Assembly (NCBI RefSeq): GCF_013106755.1
Contig: NZ_WHPF01000007.1
Coordinates: 62,001-126,000, forward strand
From: Limnovirga soli
GTDB taxonomy: Bacteria; Bacteroidota; Bacteroidia; Chitinophagales; Chitinophagaceae
Length of the DNA stretch: 64,000 nt
Direction: 5' to 3'
Shown: in pieces, positions 55,851 to 63,736 of the stretch
How the letters are laid out: every line of letters starts with the position of its first letter
How positions within the stretch are numbered: position 1 is the stretch's first letter
The notes under the pieces: model-generated
The model's database searches: none
Told to the model about the DNA's origin: nothing
What the model saw: only the letters and a program-made list of their open reading frames with translations
Position numbers and translations under genes: made by a program

Positions 55851-56534
55851 ATGCCTGTTAAAGTAATAGCTTTTGATGCCGATGATACACTTTGGGTAAA
55901 TGAACCCTATTTTCAGGAAACCGAAAACAAATTTTGCGCATTGCTGGAAGACTATATTCCGCACCACACCGTTTCGCAGGAATTATTTAAAACCGAAATT
56001 GCCAACCTGAGCTTATATGGCTACGGGGTAAAAGGTTTTATGTTATCCATGATTGAAACGGCTTTAACTGTATCGTCAAAAACAATTAGTCTGGATGTAA
56101 TTGAGAAAACCATTGCATATGGTAAAGAGCTGTTAGAAAAACCCATTGAATTACTGGATGGGGTAGAGCATGTATTGTCCAGTCTAACAAATAAATACCG
56201 GCTGGTAGTAGCCACAAAAGGCGATTTACTTGATCAGGAACGCAAGCTAAAAAAATCGGGACTGGAGCATTATTTTCACCACATAGAAATTATGAGCGAA
56301 AAACATACGTCGGATTACAGTAAACTGATAAAACATTTAGACATAGACCCATCCGAATTTTTAATGATTGGCAATTCCTTAAAATCGGATATTTTACCGG
56401 TGTTGCAATTGGGTGGCCACGCAATACATATTCCCTATCACACTACCTGGGCACACGAGAAAGTGGAAAACAAGGTAGAGCATGCCAACTTTAAACAGGT
56501 GGCCGGCATGGCAGAAATACTGGCTTTTGTATAA
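55851..56534 (+). CDS. HAD-superfamily hydrolase
   Basis: 227 residues. HAD motif I FDADDTLW with nucleophile D9 and D11, helical cap domain (about 17-95), motif II VVATKGD, motif III lysine in SKLIKH or near it, motif IV DPSEFLMIGNSLKSDI. Likely a phosphatase for a small phosphorylated metabolite. 27 bases upstream of the adenosine deaminase gene on the same strand, so a nucleotide substrate is possible (inference). Confidence 0.88.
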   Translation: MPVKVIAFDADDTLWVNEPYFQETENKFCALLEDYIPHHTVSQELFKTEIANLSLYGYGVKGFMLSMIETALTVSSKTISLDVIEKTIAYGKELLEKPIELLDGVEHVLSSLTNKYRLVVATKGDLLDQERKLKKSGLEHYFHHIEIMSEKHTSDYSKLIKHLDIDPSEFLMIGNSLKSDILPVLQLGGHAIHIPYHTTWAHEKVENKVEHANFKQVAGMAEILAFV

Positions 56535-56561
56535 ACATTCTTGATTTAAGATGATTAGTGT

Positions 56562-57557
56562 ATGAATATTGCATTATTACCAAAAATAGAACTTCACCTG
56601 CATTTAGATTGTGGACTTAGCTACGAAGTAGTATCGGCCATAGATCCTTCCATTAACAAAGAAGCATATGATAATGATTTTATTGCGCCAGCCAAATGCT
56701 ATAACCTGGCCGATTTTTTAACCCGTGCTGTTAAAGGATTTGCCCTGATGCAAACCAAAGAACAGCTTACCCTGGTAGTGCACGATTTGTTTAAACAGCT
56801 TAAAGCCAGTAATGTTATTTATGCAGAAATCCGTTTTGCACCATTGCAACATCTGGAGCAAGGATTAAGTCCATACGAGGTAGTAGCCATTACAGAAGCG
56901 GCCACCGCAGCCGCCGTAAAAGCTACCGGTGTTGAAGCCCGTTTAATATTGTGTACGTTGCGGCATTTTTCTGCAGCACAAAGCATGCAAACGGTGCAAT
57001 TGGTGCAACAGTTTGCCAATACGTATGTAGCTGGTTTTGATATTGCTGCCGATGAGGCTGGATTCCCTATAGATAATCATATTGCAGCATTTCAATATGC
57101 CAAAGCCAATAATATTCCCTGTACGGCCCATGCCGGCGAAGCAAAAGGCACCGAAAGTGTATGGGAAACCCTGCAGTATTTTGGCCCCACCCGCATTGGC
57201 CATGGGGTTAGAAGTATTGAAGACCCAGCCCTGGTAAAACATTTGCACGATAACCAAATACACCTGGAAATTTGCCCCAGTTGCAATGTGCAAACAAATA
57301 TGTACGATACCTATGCGCAACATCCTATCGATCAATTATACAAGGCCGGGGTATCGCTAAATATAAATACAGATGCGCCAACCATTGTAAACACTACGCT
57401 TAATAAAGAATATCAGCAATTACAGCAGGTGTTTGGATGGGGCATAAAAGAGTTTTACCAATGTAATTTATATGCCGTAAAAGCTGCTTTTATACCAAGT
57501 GCACTACAACAAAAATTATTACAACGCTTAGCCTTGGCCTATCAACAGCCATTATAA
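56562..57557 (+). CDS. add: Adenosine deaminase
   Basis: 331 residues, amidohydrolase fold. Zinc ligands H12 and H14 in LHLHLD, then HAGEAKGTESVWETLQYFGPTRIGHGVRS (third His, general acid Glu), HLEICPSCNVQT and the metal Asp in NINTDAPTI. Converts adenosine to inosine in the cytosol for purine salvage. The usual HLDG after the first motif is HLDCGL here, a minor change. Adenine or 6-aminodeoxyfutalosine deaminases are related, so substrate is likely but not certain. Follows the HAD gene. Confidence 0.88.
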   Translation: MNIALLPKIELHLHLDCGLSYEVVSAIDPSINKEAYDNDFIAPAKCYNLADFLTRAVKGFALMQTKEQLTLVVHDLFKQLKASNVIYAEIRFAPLQHLEQGLSPYEVVAITEAATAAAVKATGVEARLILCTLRHFSAAQSMQTVQLVQQFANTYVAGFDIAADEAGFPIDNHIAAFQYAKANNIPCTAHAGEAKGTESVWETLQYFGPTRIGHGVRSIEDPALVKHLHDNQIHLEICPSCNVQTNMYDTYAQHPIDQLYKAGVSLNINTDAPTIVNTTLNKEYQQLQQVFGWGIKEFYQCNLYAVKAAFIPSALQQKLLQRLALAYQQPL

Positions 57558-57558
57558 T

Positions 57559-57630
57559 GGGCCAGGCAATAGAATAATGGTGGGCTTTACTTGCGTCGCA
57601 CACTTGTACTGCAGTTAGTAAAGGCAACAA
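57559..57630 (-). repeat. Intergenic hairpin repeat, copy 29 (type A)
   Basis: Minus-strand core ACAAGTGTGCGACGCAAG at 57590-57607, TAAAGC, right box (minus) TTGCCTGGCCCA. Ends about 60 bases before the asd leader promoter. Gap 57558-58022 is filled by this copy, the attenuator and copy 30. Confidence 0.93.
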
Positions 57631-57730
57631 TAAACAACCACAGCAAGGCAGCGTGTACTAATGATTGTATGTTTATGCTGCCATAAAAAATTTTGGTATA
57701 ACAATTTTTGGTTACTACATTCGCACCGCA

Positions 57731-57796
57731 ATGAGCAAAATGATAAAACATACAACAAACACGAAGAAACATATCTCAGAAAGAGAAGGTGTTTAA
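57731..57796 (+). CDS. Leader peptide of the asd attenuator
   Basis: 21 codons: Met 2, Lys 4, Ile 2, Thr 3 and Asn 1, so 12 of 21 residues are of the aspartate family. Thr8, Thr9, Asn10, Thr11, Lys12 and Lys13 form the run where a shortage would stall the ribosome. The ATG is seven bases after the -7 box, giving a leaderless or nearly leaderless message. Too short for ordinary gene finders. Comparable to thrL, which controls the Thr operon of enterobacteria (known), but with mixed Thr/Lys/Met/Ile codons fitting a gene shared by all these pathways. Confidence 0.75.
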   Translation: MSKMIKHTTNTKKHISEREGV

Positions 57797-57821
57797 TGTT
57801 TGCGTATATAAGCATATAACT

Positions 57822-57862
57822 AACAAAAAGCCTTCTCCTCCAAGAGAAGGCTTTTTGTTTAT
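57822..57862 (+). terminator. Attenuator terminator before asd
   Basis: AACAAAAAGCCTTCTC (57822-57837) and GAGAAGGCTTTTTGTT (57844-57859) are a perfect 16-bp stem with a six-base loop. The T run of the 3' arm (57852-57856) acts as the tail. Too far (265 bases) from add to be its normal terminator. Confidence 0.9.
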
Positions 57863-57902
57863 AGCGCTGGTTTTATTGTTTAAAAAATAGCAGTGCATTA
57901 AG

Positions 57903-57974
57903 TAGCTGCCATGCAAGTGGAACGTACAAGTGTGCGACGCAAGCGGCGATGTCTTGTACAGTTAAAAGCCGGGT
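57903..57974 (+). repeat. Intergenic hairpin repeat, copy 30 (type A)
   Basis: Core GTACAAGTGTGCGACGCAAG at 57924-57943, CGGCG next, right box AAAAGCCGGGTAAAAAA. Lies in the untranslated leader of asd, between attenuator and start codon. Confidence 0.93.
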
Positions 57975-58022
57975 AAAAAATTAGATATATAAACCAACAA
58001 ACAACCAATAAAATAGATAACA

Positions 58023-59012
58023 ATGAAAGTAGCAGTAGTAGGCGCAACCGGCCTGGTAGGTACCAAAATGTTGCAGGTATTAGCCGAAAGAAATTTTCCG
58101 GTAACAGAATTAATGCCAGTGGCATCTGAAAGATCTGTGGGTAAAGAAGTAACATTTAAAGGTGCCAAATACAAGGTAATTGGTATGGCCGATGCCATTG
58201 CTGCCAAACCAGATGTTGCTATATTTTCTGCTGGTGGCAGCACCTCGCTGGAGTGGGCACCCAAATTTGCCGAAGCGGGTATAACCGTGATAGATAATTC
58301 CTCGGCCTGGAGAATGGACCCTACCAAAAAACTGGTGGTACCAGAAATAAATGCCGATGCATTAACTGCCGAAGATAAAATTATTGCCAACCCCAATTGC
58401 TCTACCATCCAAATGGTGGTGGCCTTAAATCCGTTGCATAAAAAATATACTATTAAGCGTATTGTGGTAAGCACATATCAAAGCGTAACGGGTACCGGTG
58501 TTAAAGCCGTAAACCAGTTAATGAATGAGCGTCAGGGCGTTGAAGGCGATATGGCATATAAATATGCTATAGACCTGAATGTAATTCCACAAATTGATGT
58601 GTTTTTGGATAATGGCTATACCAAGGAAGAAATGAAAATGGTAAAAGAAACCTGCAAAATAATGCGCGACGATAGCATTAAAGTTACTGCTACTACTGTT
58701 CGTATTCCTGTGGTTGGCGGCCATAGCGAAAGCGTAAATGTAGAGTTTGAAAACGATTTTGATTTGGAAGAAGTAAAGCAAATTCTAAGTGCATCTGCAG
58801 GTGTAATTGTGCAGGACGATTTAGCCAATCAAATTTATCCTATGCCACTTTGGGCACATGAAAAAGATGAGGTTTTTGTAGGCCGTTTACGCAGGGATGA
58901 AACCCAGCCCAACACATTAAACATGTGGATTGTAAGCGATAACCTGCGCAAAGGTGCAGCTACCAATGCTATACAAATTGCAGAATATTTAAGTAGCAAA
59001 GGTTTATTATAA
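58023..59012 (+). CDS. asd: Aspartate-semialdehyde dehydrogenase
   Basis: 329 residues. Reduces aspartyl phosphate with NADPH to the semialdehyde, branch point for Lys/diaminopimelate, Thr, Met and Ile. NADP loop VAVVGATGLVGTKML (3-17), IFSAGGSTSLEWAP near 68, IDNSSAWRMDP near 90, catalytic C126 in IANPNCSTIQM, VSTYQSVTGTG near 150, RIPVVGGHSESV with the active-site His. Preceded by the attenuator at 57692-57862 and by repeat copy 30. Terminator at 59142. Confidence 0.96.
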   Translation: MKVAVVGATGLVGTKMLQVLAERNFPVTELMPVASERSVGKEVTFKGAKYKVIGMADAIAAKPDVAIFSAGGSTSLEWAPKFAEAGITVIDNSSAWRMDPTKKLVVPEINADALTAEDKIIANPNCSTIQMVVALNPLHKKYTIKRIVVSTYQSVTGTGVKAVNQLMNERQGVEGDMAYKYAIDLNVIPQIDVFLDNGYTKEEMKMVKETCKIMRDDSIKVTATTVRIPVVGGHSESVNVEFENDFDLEEVKQILSASAGVIVQDDLANQIYPMPLWAHEKDEVFVGRLRRDETQPNTLNMWIVSDNLRKGAATNAIQIAEYLSSKGLL

Positions 59013-59046
59013 TAATTAAATAATACAGTTTATTGTAGCAGGCTGT

Positions 59047-59095
59047 AGTATATGCATGATGCCTGGTTGTGTCACTCACTTGTACTGCAAATGTG
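59047..59095 (-). repeat. Degraded hairpin repeat, copy 31
   Basis: TTGTGTCACTCACTTGTACTGC at 59067-59088 matches the type A core with several substitutions, and GCCTGG (59061-59066) replaces the right box. Shows that copies decay in place. Confidence 0.5.
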
Positions 59096-59141
59096 TATTG
59101 AACTGTAAATAAAAAGTAAAGCAAAAGTGATAGCATATTTT

Positions 59142-59174
59142 AAGTGTCAGCCAACCGGGCTGGCACTTTTTATT
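59142..59174 (+). terminator. Intrinsic terminator of asd
   Basis: AAGTGTCAGCC (59142-59152) pairs with GGCTGGCACTT (59158-59168) with one wobble, followed by a T-rich tail. Confidence 0.92.
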
Positions 59175-59188
59175 TGTATTTTTAAAGT

Positions 59189-59539
59189 ATGAATATTGAA
59201 ACATTACATACCTATTGTTTGGCCAAAAAAGGGGTAGAAGAATCTTTTCCCTTTGGAGAAGATACACTGGTATTTAAAGTGGGCGGTAAAATATTTTTAT
59301 TAACCGGTTTAAATAGCAGTCCGTTGCAATTTAATGTAAAATGCCATCCAGAAAAAGCGATAGAATGGCGGGAGCAATATGAGGCCGTACAACCCGGTTA
59401 TCATATGAATAAAAAACACTGGAACACTGTTGTGGTTGATGGCAGCATCCCCAATAAAGTTATTCAGCAAATGATTGATGATTCTTATGAATTGGTAGTG
59501 CAATCATTACCAAAATCAATAAGAGATACTATCGTGTAA
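59189..59539 (+). CDS. MmcQ/YjbR family protein
   Basis: 116 residues, the complete CyaY-like domain: GVEESFPFGEDTLVFKVGGKIFLLTGL, PLQFNVKCHPEKAIEWREQYEAVQPGYHMNKKHWNTV and VPN-type GSIPNKVIQQMIDDSYELVVQSL. Cytosolic, possibly DNA-binding; function unclear. Starts 14 bases after the asd terminator; no promoter seen except that the terminator's tail TATTTGTATT may contribute. Converges with DUF2461. Confidence 0.9.
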   Translation: MNIETLHTYCLAKKGVEESFPFGEDTLVFKVGGKIFLLTGLNSSPLQFNVKCHPEKAIEWREQYEAVQPGYHMNKKHWNTVVVDGSIPNKVIQQMIDDSYELVVQSLPKSIRDTIV

Positions 59540-59540
59540 T

Positions 59541-60209
59541 CTACTCTTCCAGTGCCCGGTTTAAAAAATGCACCAATGGCTGCAAAGCTTCAAAGGCAGT
59601 TGTTATGGTTTTTACCAGATTCTTTTCGGTTAGTGCTTCATCAGCTATTGGCATTGTGGCAATATAGCTTTTCAATTTTATAAATTCTATGGCCGGGTTA
59701 TCAGCTTCATAACCTTTTGGTGGGCGTGTTAAAGTATACTCCTTATTATCATCCAGTTTGTTATATATGGCTACAAATTTTTTTGAATGTATAATGCCAC
59801 TAAATTCTTTAAAATTGTAATCAATTTCCTGCCTTATTTTTTTAACCGCATCTGCTTCGGGCATCCATAAACCGCCACCTACAAAACTACTGCCCGGCTC
59901 GCAGTGAAAATAATAACCTGCCAGTGGGCTTTTTTTGCCACCCTTGGTAAAACCCGCACCCATATTGGTTTTGTAAGGCGATTTGTCCTTGCTAAAGCGT
60001 ACATCCCTGTTTATTCTAAACACACAATCCTTGGCTTGCAATGTGGCTATGGACTCTTCTTTTTTACCATACACAGCAATTACCTGTTGCACCATTTGCG
60101 CAAAATCTGCTTTGGCAGCTTCATATACTTTTCTGTTGGCTTCAAACCAATCGCGGTGATTATTTTCCTTTAAATTTTTAAGAAATTGTATAGTGGTTGA
60201 TTGTAACAT
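59541..60209 (-). CDS. DUF2461 domain protein
   Basis: 222 residues from ATG 60209, where family resemblance begins (MLQSTTIQFLKNLKENNHRDWFEANRKVYE); the frame runs on upstream to 60455 through unrelated hydrophobic codons. Further marks: FRINRDVRFSKDKSPYKTNMGAGFTKGGKKS and GYYFHCEPGSSFVGGGLWMPEAD. A common Bacteroidota family of unknown function, cytosolic. Stop is two bases from the stop of the converging YjbR gene. Confidence 0.9.
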   Translation of the reverse strand: MLQSTTIQFLKNLKENNHRDWFEANRKVYEAAKADFAQMVQQVIAVYGKKEESIATLQAKDCVFRINRDVRFSKDKSPYKTNMGAGFTKGGKKSPLAGYYFHCEPGSSFVGGGLWMPEADAVKKIRQEIDYNFKEFSGIIHSKKFVAIYNKLDDNKEYTLTRPPKGYEADNPAIEFIKLKSYIATMPIADEALTEKNLVKTITTAFEALQPLVHFLNRALEE

Positions 60210-60397
60210 GTGTAATAAATTATAATAACAAGGTAATAAAAGAACAGTTGGCCAATGGCAGCAAATAAACAAAAACTTTGTTGTTATCTGTAAACAACAA
60301 TAAGGATGTAAACTACTTATTATCTTTTTCCGGAAAATTAGTATGCCCCTGATTATGCCTATTTTTATTACTATTATTAAAAACCAACACTTAACAA

Positions 60398-61084
60398 ATG
60401 AAACACCTGCTATTATTACATGGCGCTGCCGGCGCAAAGGATCAGTTTGAACCAATTATTCCCTCTTTATCAGGTGTATATCAGGTGCACGCCATTAATT
60501 TTTCAGGGCATGGTGGAGAGAATAGTAGGGCATCTATATTTTCCATTGCATTATTTGCACAGGATGTACTGCATTATATGGCAGTTAAACAGCTGGAAAC
60601 AGTTGATATTTTTGGCTACAGCATGGGTGGTTATGTGGCATTGTATATTGCCCGGTATTACCCGGAAAAAATTGGAAAAATTATTACACTTGCCAGCAAA
60701 CTACACTGGGATGAAGCCATTGCTGCAAAAGAAATAAAGATGCTTAATGCTGCCACTATTCAACAAAAAGTACCTGCATTTGCACAACAACTGGCAGCAA
60801 GACATGGCAGTCAACATTGGGAAACGGTTTTGGAAAAAGTATCCAATATGCTGCTGGAATTAGGGAATGCAAACACTTTGCAATTGCATGATTATAACCA
60901 TATAACACATCCGGTTTTATTGCTACTGGGCGATAGGGATAAAATGGTAACGATGGATGAAACCCTGGCAGTATTTAAGCAGTTACCAAATGCACAGATG
61001 GCGGTATTGCCCGGTACGCCTCACCCTATTGAACAGGTAAATATACCCGTGCTGGTATTTTTTATTCAATGGTTTTTAAAATAG
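60398..61084 (+). CDS. Alpha/beta hydrolase
   Basis: 228 residues. Oxyanion strand LLLLHGAAGAKDQF, nucleophile elbow GYSMGGYV (S75), acid in LLLGDRDKMV near 186, catalytic His in PGTPHPIE near 213. Short cap. Esterase, lipase or thioesterase activity likely; substrate unknown. TTATCTTTT near 60321 may be a -7 element. Followed 90 bases later by murI on the same strand, which has its own promoter. Confidence 0.88.
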   Translation: MKHLLLLHGAAGAKDQFEPIIPSLSGVYQVHAINFSGHGGENSRASIFSIALFAQDVLHYMAVKQLETVDIFGYSMGGYVALYIARYYPEKIGKIITLASKLHWDEAIAAKEIKMLNAATIQQKVPAFAQQLAARHGSQHWETVLEKVSNMLLELGNANTLQLHDYNHITHPVLLLLGDRDKMVTMDETLAVFKQLPNAQMAVLPGTPHPIEQVNIPVLVFFIQWFLK

Positions 61085-61100
61085 CTCCAGGGTTGATATG

Positions 61101-61131
61101 TTTAATTTACCGGTGGCAATGATTAGCTTTG
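61101..61131 (+). promoter_or_regulatory. Promoter for murI
   Basis: TTTA (61101-61104), 19 bases, TAGCTTTG (61124-61131). Start of transcription near 61138, ATG at 61175. Confidence 0.6.
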
Positions 61132-61174
61132 TGATGTAATTATTCCCCCATTATTCATCATTAATTTTTATATA

Positions 61175-61999
61175 ATGCAAGGGCCAATTGGTGTGTTTGA
61201 TTCTGGTTATGGCGGACTTACCGTATTAAAAGAAATTGTAGCCAAACTACCTGCCTATGATTATATATATCTGGGTGATAATGCCAGGGCGCCATATGGT
61301 AACCGCTCTTTTGAAACGGTATACCAGTATACTTTGCAGTGCGTAGAATGGTTTTTTAAACAGGGTTGCCCATTGGTAGTACTGGCCTGTAATACCGCTT
61401 CTGCAAAGGCGTTAAGAACCATACAGCAAAATGATTTGCCTCGTATAGCCCCCGATAAAAGGGTATTAGGTGTAATAAGGCCTACTACAGAAATTGTAGG
61501 CAAATATTCAAAAAGCCGAAAGGTAGGGGTGCTGGCAACCAATGGTACAGTTCAATCGCAATCCTATGTTATAGAAATTGAAAAATTTTATCCCGATATT
61601 GCTGTGGTACAGGAGGCCTGCCCTATGTGGGTGCCACTGGTAGAAAATAAAGAATATGACGGGCATGGAGCCGATTATTTTATAAAAAAGCATATTCACC
61701 AGTTATTACAAAAGGAACCAAGAATTGATACCATTTTGCTGGGCTGTACCCATTACCCTTTGCTGTTGAAGAAAATTGTTGAGTATACCCCGGTTGACAT
61801 CACCATTTTAACACAGGGTGAAATTGTTGCCAATAGTCTGGAAGATTATTTGCAACGCCATCCTCATCTGGAACAAAGCTTGTTAAAAAATGGGGTAAGG
61901 GATTTTTATACTACTGACTCGGCCGAAGATTTTAATGCACAGGCAAAGGCATTTTTTGGGCAATTAGTAGCCTCTACCCATATAGATTTGGATTGCTGA
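61175..61999 (+). CDS. murI: Glutamate racemase
   Basis: 274 residues. Makes D-glutamate for peptidoglycan. Two-cysteine racemase: DSGYGGLTVL (D9, S10), LACNTASAKAL (C72) and ILLGCTHYPLLL (C191) are complete, and APYGNRS forms the substrate loop. Length normal. It is cofactor-independent and cytosolic. Ends just before repeat copy 32, which separates it from rpmH. Confidence 0.95.
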   Translation: MQGPIGVFDSGYGGLTVLKEIVAKLPAYDYIYLGDNARAPYGNRSFETVYQYTLQCVEWFFKQGCPLVVLACNTASAKALRTIQQNDLPRIAPDKRVLGVIRPTTEIVGKYSKSRKVGVLATNGTVQSQSYVIEIEKFYPDIAVVQEACPMWVPLVENKEYDGHGADYFIKKHIHQLLQKEPRIDTILLGCTHYPLLLKKIVEYTPVDITILTQGEIVANSLEDYLQRHPHLEQSLLKNGVRDFYTTDSAEDFNAQAKAFFGQLVASTHIDLDC

Positions 62000-62062
62000 G
62001 CAGAAAACAGAACGCACAAGAGTGCGACGCAAGGTTGTTGCAGGTTTATTTTTTGCCGGGTT
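61993..62062 (+). repeat. Intergenic hairpin repeat, copy 32 (type A)
   Basis: Core GCACAAGAGTGCGACGCAAG at 62014-62033, right box TTTTTTGCCGGGTTCAAAA at 62050-62068. Left edge touches the murI stop. Confidence 0.93.
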
Positions 62063-62199
62063 CAAAAAAAATATTACAAGTGCTGCCATTATTACGGAAT
62101 AAACCACTACTTTTGCCGTCCTTTCACAGGAAAACAGTGATGGTGACTGGTTTCCGCGAGTTGAAAACAATCATTTTGGGTTAGTAAAAATATCAATTT

Positions 62200-62355
62200 A
62201 TGAAACGTACATTCCAACCGCATAATCGCAGACGTAAATCGGTACATGGCTTCCGTGAACGTATGGCATCAGCGAATGGCCGCAAAGTTTTAGCCAGCCG
62301 CCGTGCGAAGGGCCGTAAGAAATTAACGGTATCTGACGAAAGAAAACTTAAATAA
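62200..62355 (+). CDS. rpmH: Ribosomal protein bL34
   Basis: 51 residues from ATG 62200: [20 protein letters not shown], then [20 protein letters not shown] and [11 protein letters not shown], fully typical of bL34, a basic protein of the 50S subunit. No hydrophobic segment. A terminator at 62410 separates it from rnpA, though both lie in the usual rpmH-rnpA-yidD order. Confidence 0.97.
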   Translation: MKRTFQPHNRRRKSVHGFRERMASANGRKVLASRRAKGRKKLTVSDERKLK

Positions 62356-62409
62356 CCAATTCTATTTACTTCCGTTACGGGGGTAATAAGGAGTTTTAAG
62401 ATTATATTT

Positions 62410-62436
62410 AAAGCCTCAAATTATTGAGGCTTTTTT
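62410..62436 (+). terminator. Intrinsic terminator between rpmH and rnpA
   Basis: AAGCCTCAA (62411-62419) and TTGAGGCTT (62424-62432), four-base loop, six-T tail. It would limit read-through from the abundant rpmH mRNA into rnpA. Confidence 0.92.
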
Positions 62437-62450
62437 CGTTGTATTACCAC

Positions 62451-62861
62451 ATGGGCAAAGAATTTACATATAGTAAACAGGAAAAACTGAAAAGCAGAAA
62501 ATTGCTGGAAGCCATTTTTAAAAAAGGGCAATCTTTTACTGTTTACCCCATTAAACTGTTTTATTTGCAACCCGATGAACCGGTAGATTTTTATATAAAA
62601 GCTGGTGTTGGAGTAAGTAGCAGGCATTTTAAACATGCCGTAGACCGTAACCGTATTAAACGTATGCTGCGGGAAGCCTATCGTACCCAAAAGCAACCTT
62701 TGCATACGGTACTTGCCGAAAACGGAAAGCAAATGGCGGCATTTTTTTTATATATTGATAAAGTACTGCCCGAATATGCCGTTCTTGAACTAAAAATGCA
62801 ACAGGTGCTGGCAAAACTGGAAAAGCATATACAACATGAAAATCTTGCTTCAAATACTTAG
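62451..62861 (+). CDS. rnpA: Ribonuclease P protein component
   Basis: 136 residues from ATG 62451; the frame's earlier start lies in the terminator stem. Binds the RNase P RNA and helps 5' tRNA processing. The RNR motif (R66-N67-R68) sits in [17 protein letters not shown], with the central cleft strand [14 protein letters not shown]. Its last 26 bases overlap yidD, so the two are translated together. Confidence 0.95.
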   Translation: MGKEFTYSKQEKLKSRKLLEAIFKKGQSFTVYPIKLFYLQPDEPVDFYIKAGVGVSSRHFKHAVDRNRIKRMLREAYRTQKQPLHTVLAENGKQMAAFFLYIDKVLPEYAVLELKMQQVLAKLEKHIQHENLASNT

Positions 62862-63066
62862 CTACCCGTTTATTGGGCTGATAAAAATATATCAGTGGGT
62901 AATATCACCTATGCTGGGGCCAAAATGCAGGTTTACACCTACCTGCTCGCAGTACGGTATAGAAGCCTTTAAAAAACACGGTGTGATTAAAGGTTTTTAT
63001 TTAACTGTGAAGCGAGTATCAAAATGCCATCCGCTGGGCGGTAGTGGTTATGATCCTGTTCCCTGA
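62836..63066 (+). CDS. yidD: Membrane protein insertion efficiency factor YidD
   Basis: 76 residues with an N-terminal amphipathic helix ([23 protein letters not shown]) and the signature [22 protein letters not shown] ... [14 protein letters not shown], including the conserved cysteines. Assists insertion of proteins by YidC in the inner membrane. Overlaps rnpA. yidC is not adjacent in this window. The stop directly abuts the stop of the converging lipoprotein gene. Confidence 0.95.
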   Translation: MKILLQILSYPFIGLIKIYQWVISPMLGPKCRFTPTCSQYGIEAFKKHGVIKGFYLTVKRVSKCHPLGGSGYDPVP

Positions 63067-63663
63067 TTATTTGGTAAGCTTTATTAATTTTTCAATTGTT
63101 TCCCTTACTTCGTTAATACTGTAAAATCGGTATACTTCGGGTTCTTCGTTGCCTTCTTTTGCAATAGAAGTCATACGATGATAAGGCCCTACTACATGCG
63201 CATTAATATTGGCTGAAATTTTTACTGCAGTATTGGGTAGTATAAAAAATGTTCTGTTTTGCGCATTAATATTGGTATTGGCCACCATTTGCTGTAGGGA
63301 GTCTATATTATGCTGCAATGTTTCCTGAGTCATTAACCTGTTGGCATCCTCTGGTTTGGAGTATTTCTGAAAGCCGCCAATAATGGTATCTTTTGCTTTT
63401 AAGTTTACAATATAGTAGCCATCTTCAGCAATTTCAATACTGGTATTTCCTGATATACCTGTAACGGTAAGGCTTACCTTATCGCTGGTAGGGTATATTA
63501 ACTCCTTGTCTACATGCCCCACAGTATCTTTTTGTACAACCGTTTTTGCTTCCTGATTAATTTGTACCCCGGTGTTGGCATATACCAGTATTTTTTTAGC
63601 ATGGTTGTTACAGGCTGTTAAAGCAGTAATAGCGGCAATAGCAAAAATTTGTTTGTAGTGCAT
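63067..63663 (-). CDS. Hypothetical lipoprotein
   Basis: 198 residues from ATG 63663, which opens a lipoprotein signal (MHYKQIFAIAAITALTAC, lipobox LTAC at 15-18); the longer frame upstream overlaps the SOD terminator. The mature part has a beta-rich middle (VSLTVTGISGNTSIEIAEDGYYIVNLKAKD) and a final helix INEVRETIEKLIKL. Probably anchored in the inner or outer membrane. Function not recognised. Downstream of sod on the same strand with a terminator between. Confidence 0.8.
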   Translation of the reverse strand: MHYKQIFAIAAITALTACNNHAKKILVYANTGVQINQEAKTVVQKDTVGHVDKELIYPTSDKVSLTVTGISGNTSIEIAEDGYYIVNLKAKDTIIGGFQKYSKPEDANRLMTQETLQHNIDSLQQMVANTNINAQNRTFFILPNTAVKISANINAHVVGPYHRMTSIAKEGNEEPEVYRFYSINEVRETIEKLIKLTK

Positions 63664-63675
63664 GTAAAATAAGTT

Positions 63676-63711
63676 TATAAAAAAAGTCCTGCAATGTACA
63701 TGCAGGACTTT
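63676..63711 (-). terminator. Intrinsic terminator of the superoxide dismutase gene
   Basis: AAAGTCCTGCA (63683-63693) pairs perfectly with TGCAGGACTTT (63701-63711); T tract on the minus strand follows. Confidence 0.92.
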
Positions 63712-63736
63712 GAAGATAGGAAAGTTTTCACAGTTA

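Larger units (their letters stand above)
57692..57862 (+). promoter_or_regulatory. Putative transcription attenuator upstream of asd
   Basis: Order of parts: promoter TTTG (57692-57695), 20 bases, TACATTCG (57716-57723); leader peptide ATG 57731 to TAA 57796; GAGAAGG at 57783-57789 inside the last codons; and the terminator stem 57822-57837 with 57844-57859. GAGAAGG is complementary to CCTTCTC (57831-57837), the base of the terminator's 5' arm, so pairing of the two would prevent the terminator. A ribosome stalled on the Thr/Lys codons would leave GAGAAGG free (read-through); a ribosome at the stop would cover it (termination). Target gene is asd, 160 bases on. Mechanism is inferred from sequence. 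Confidence 0.8.

Noticed and set aside
57962-58474. 170-residue minus-strand frame over asd
   Set aside because: Antisense to a clear asd gene; no family resemblance.
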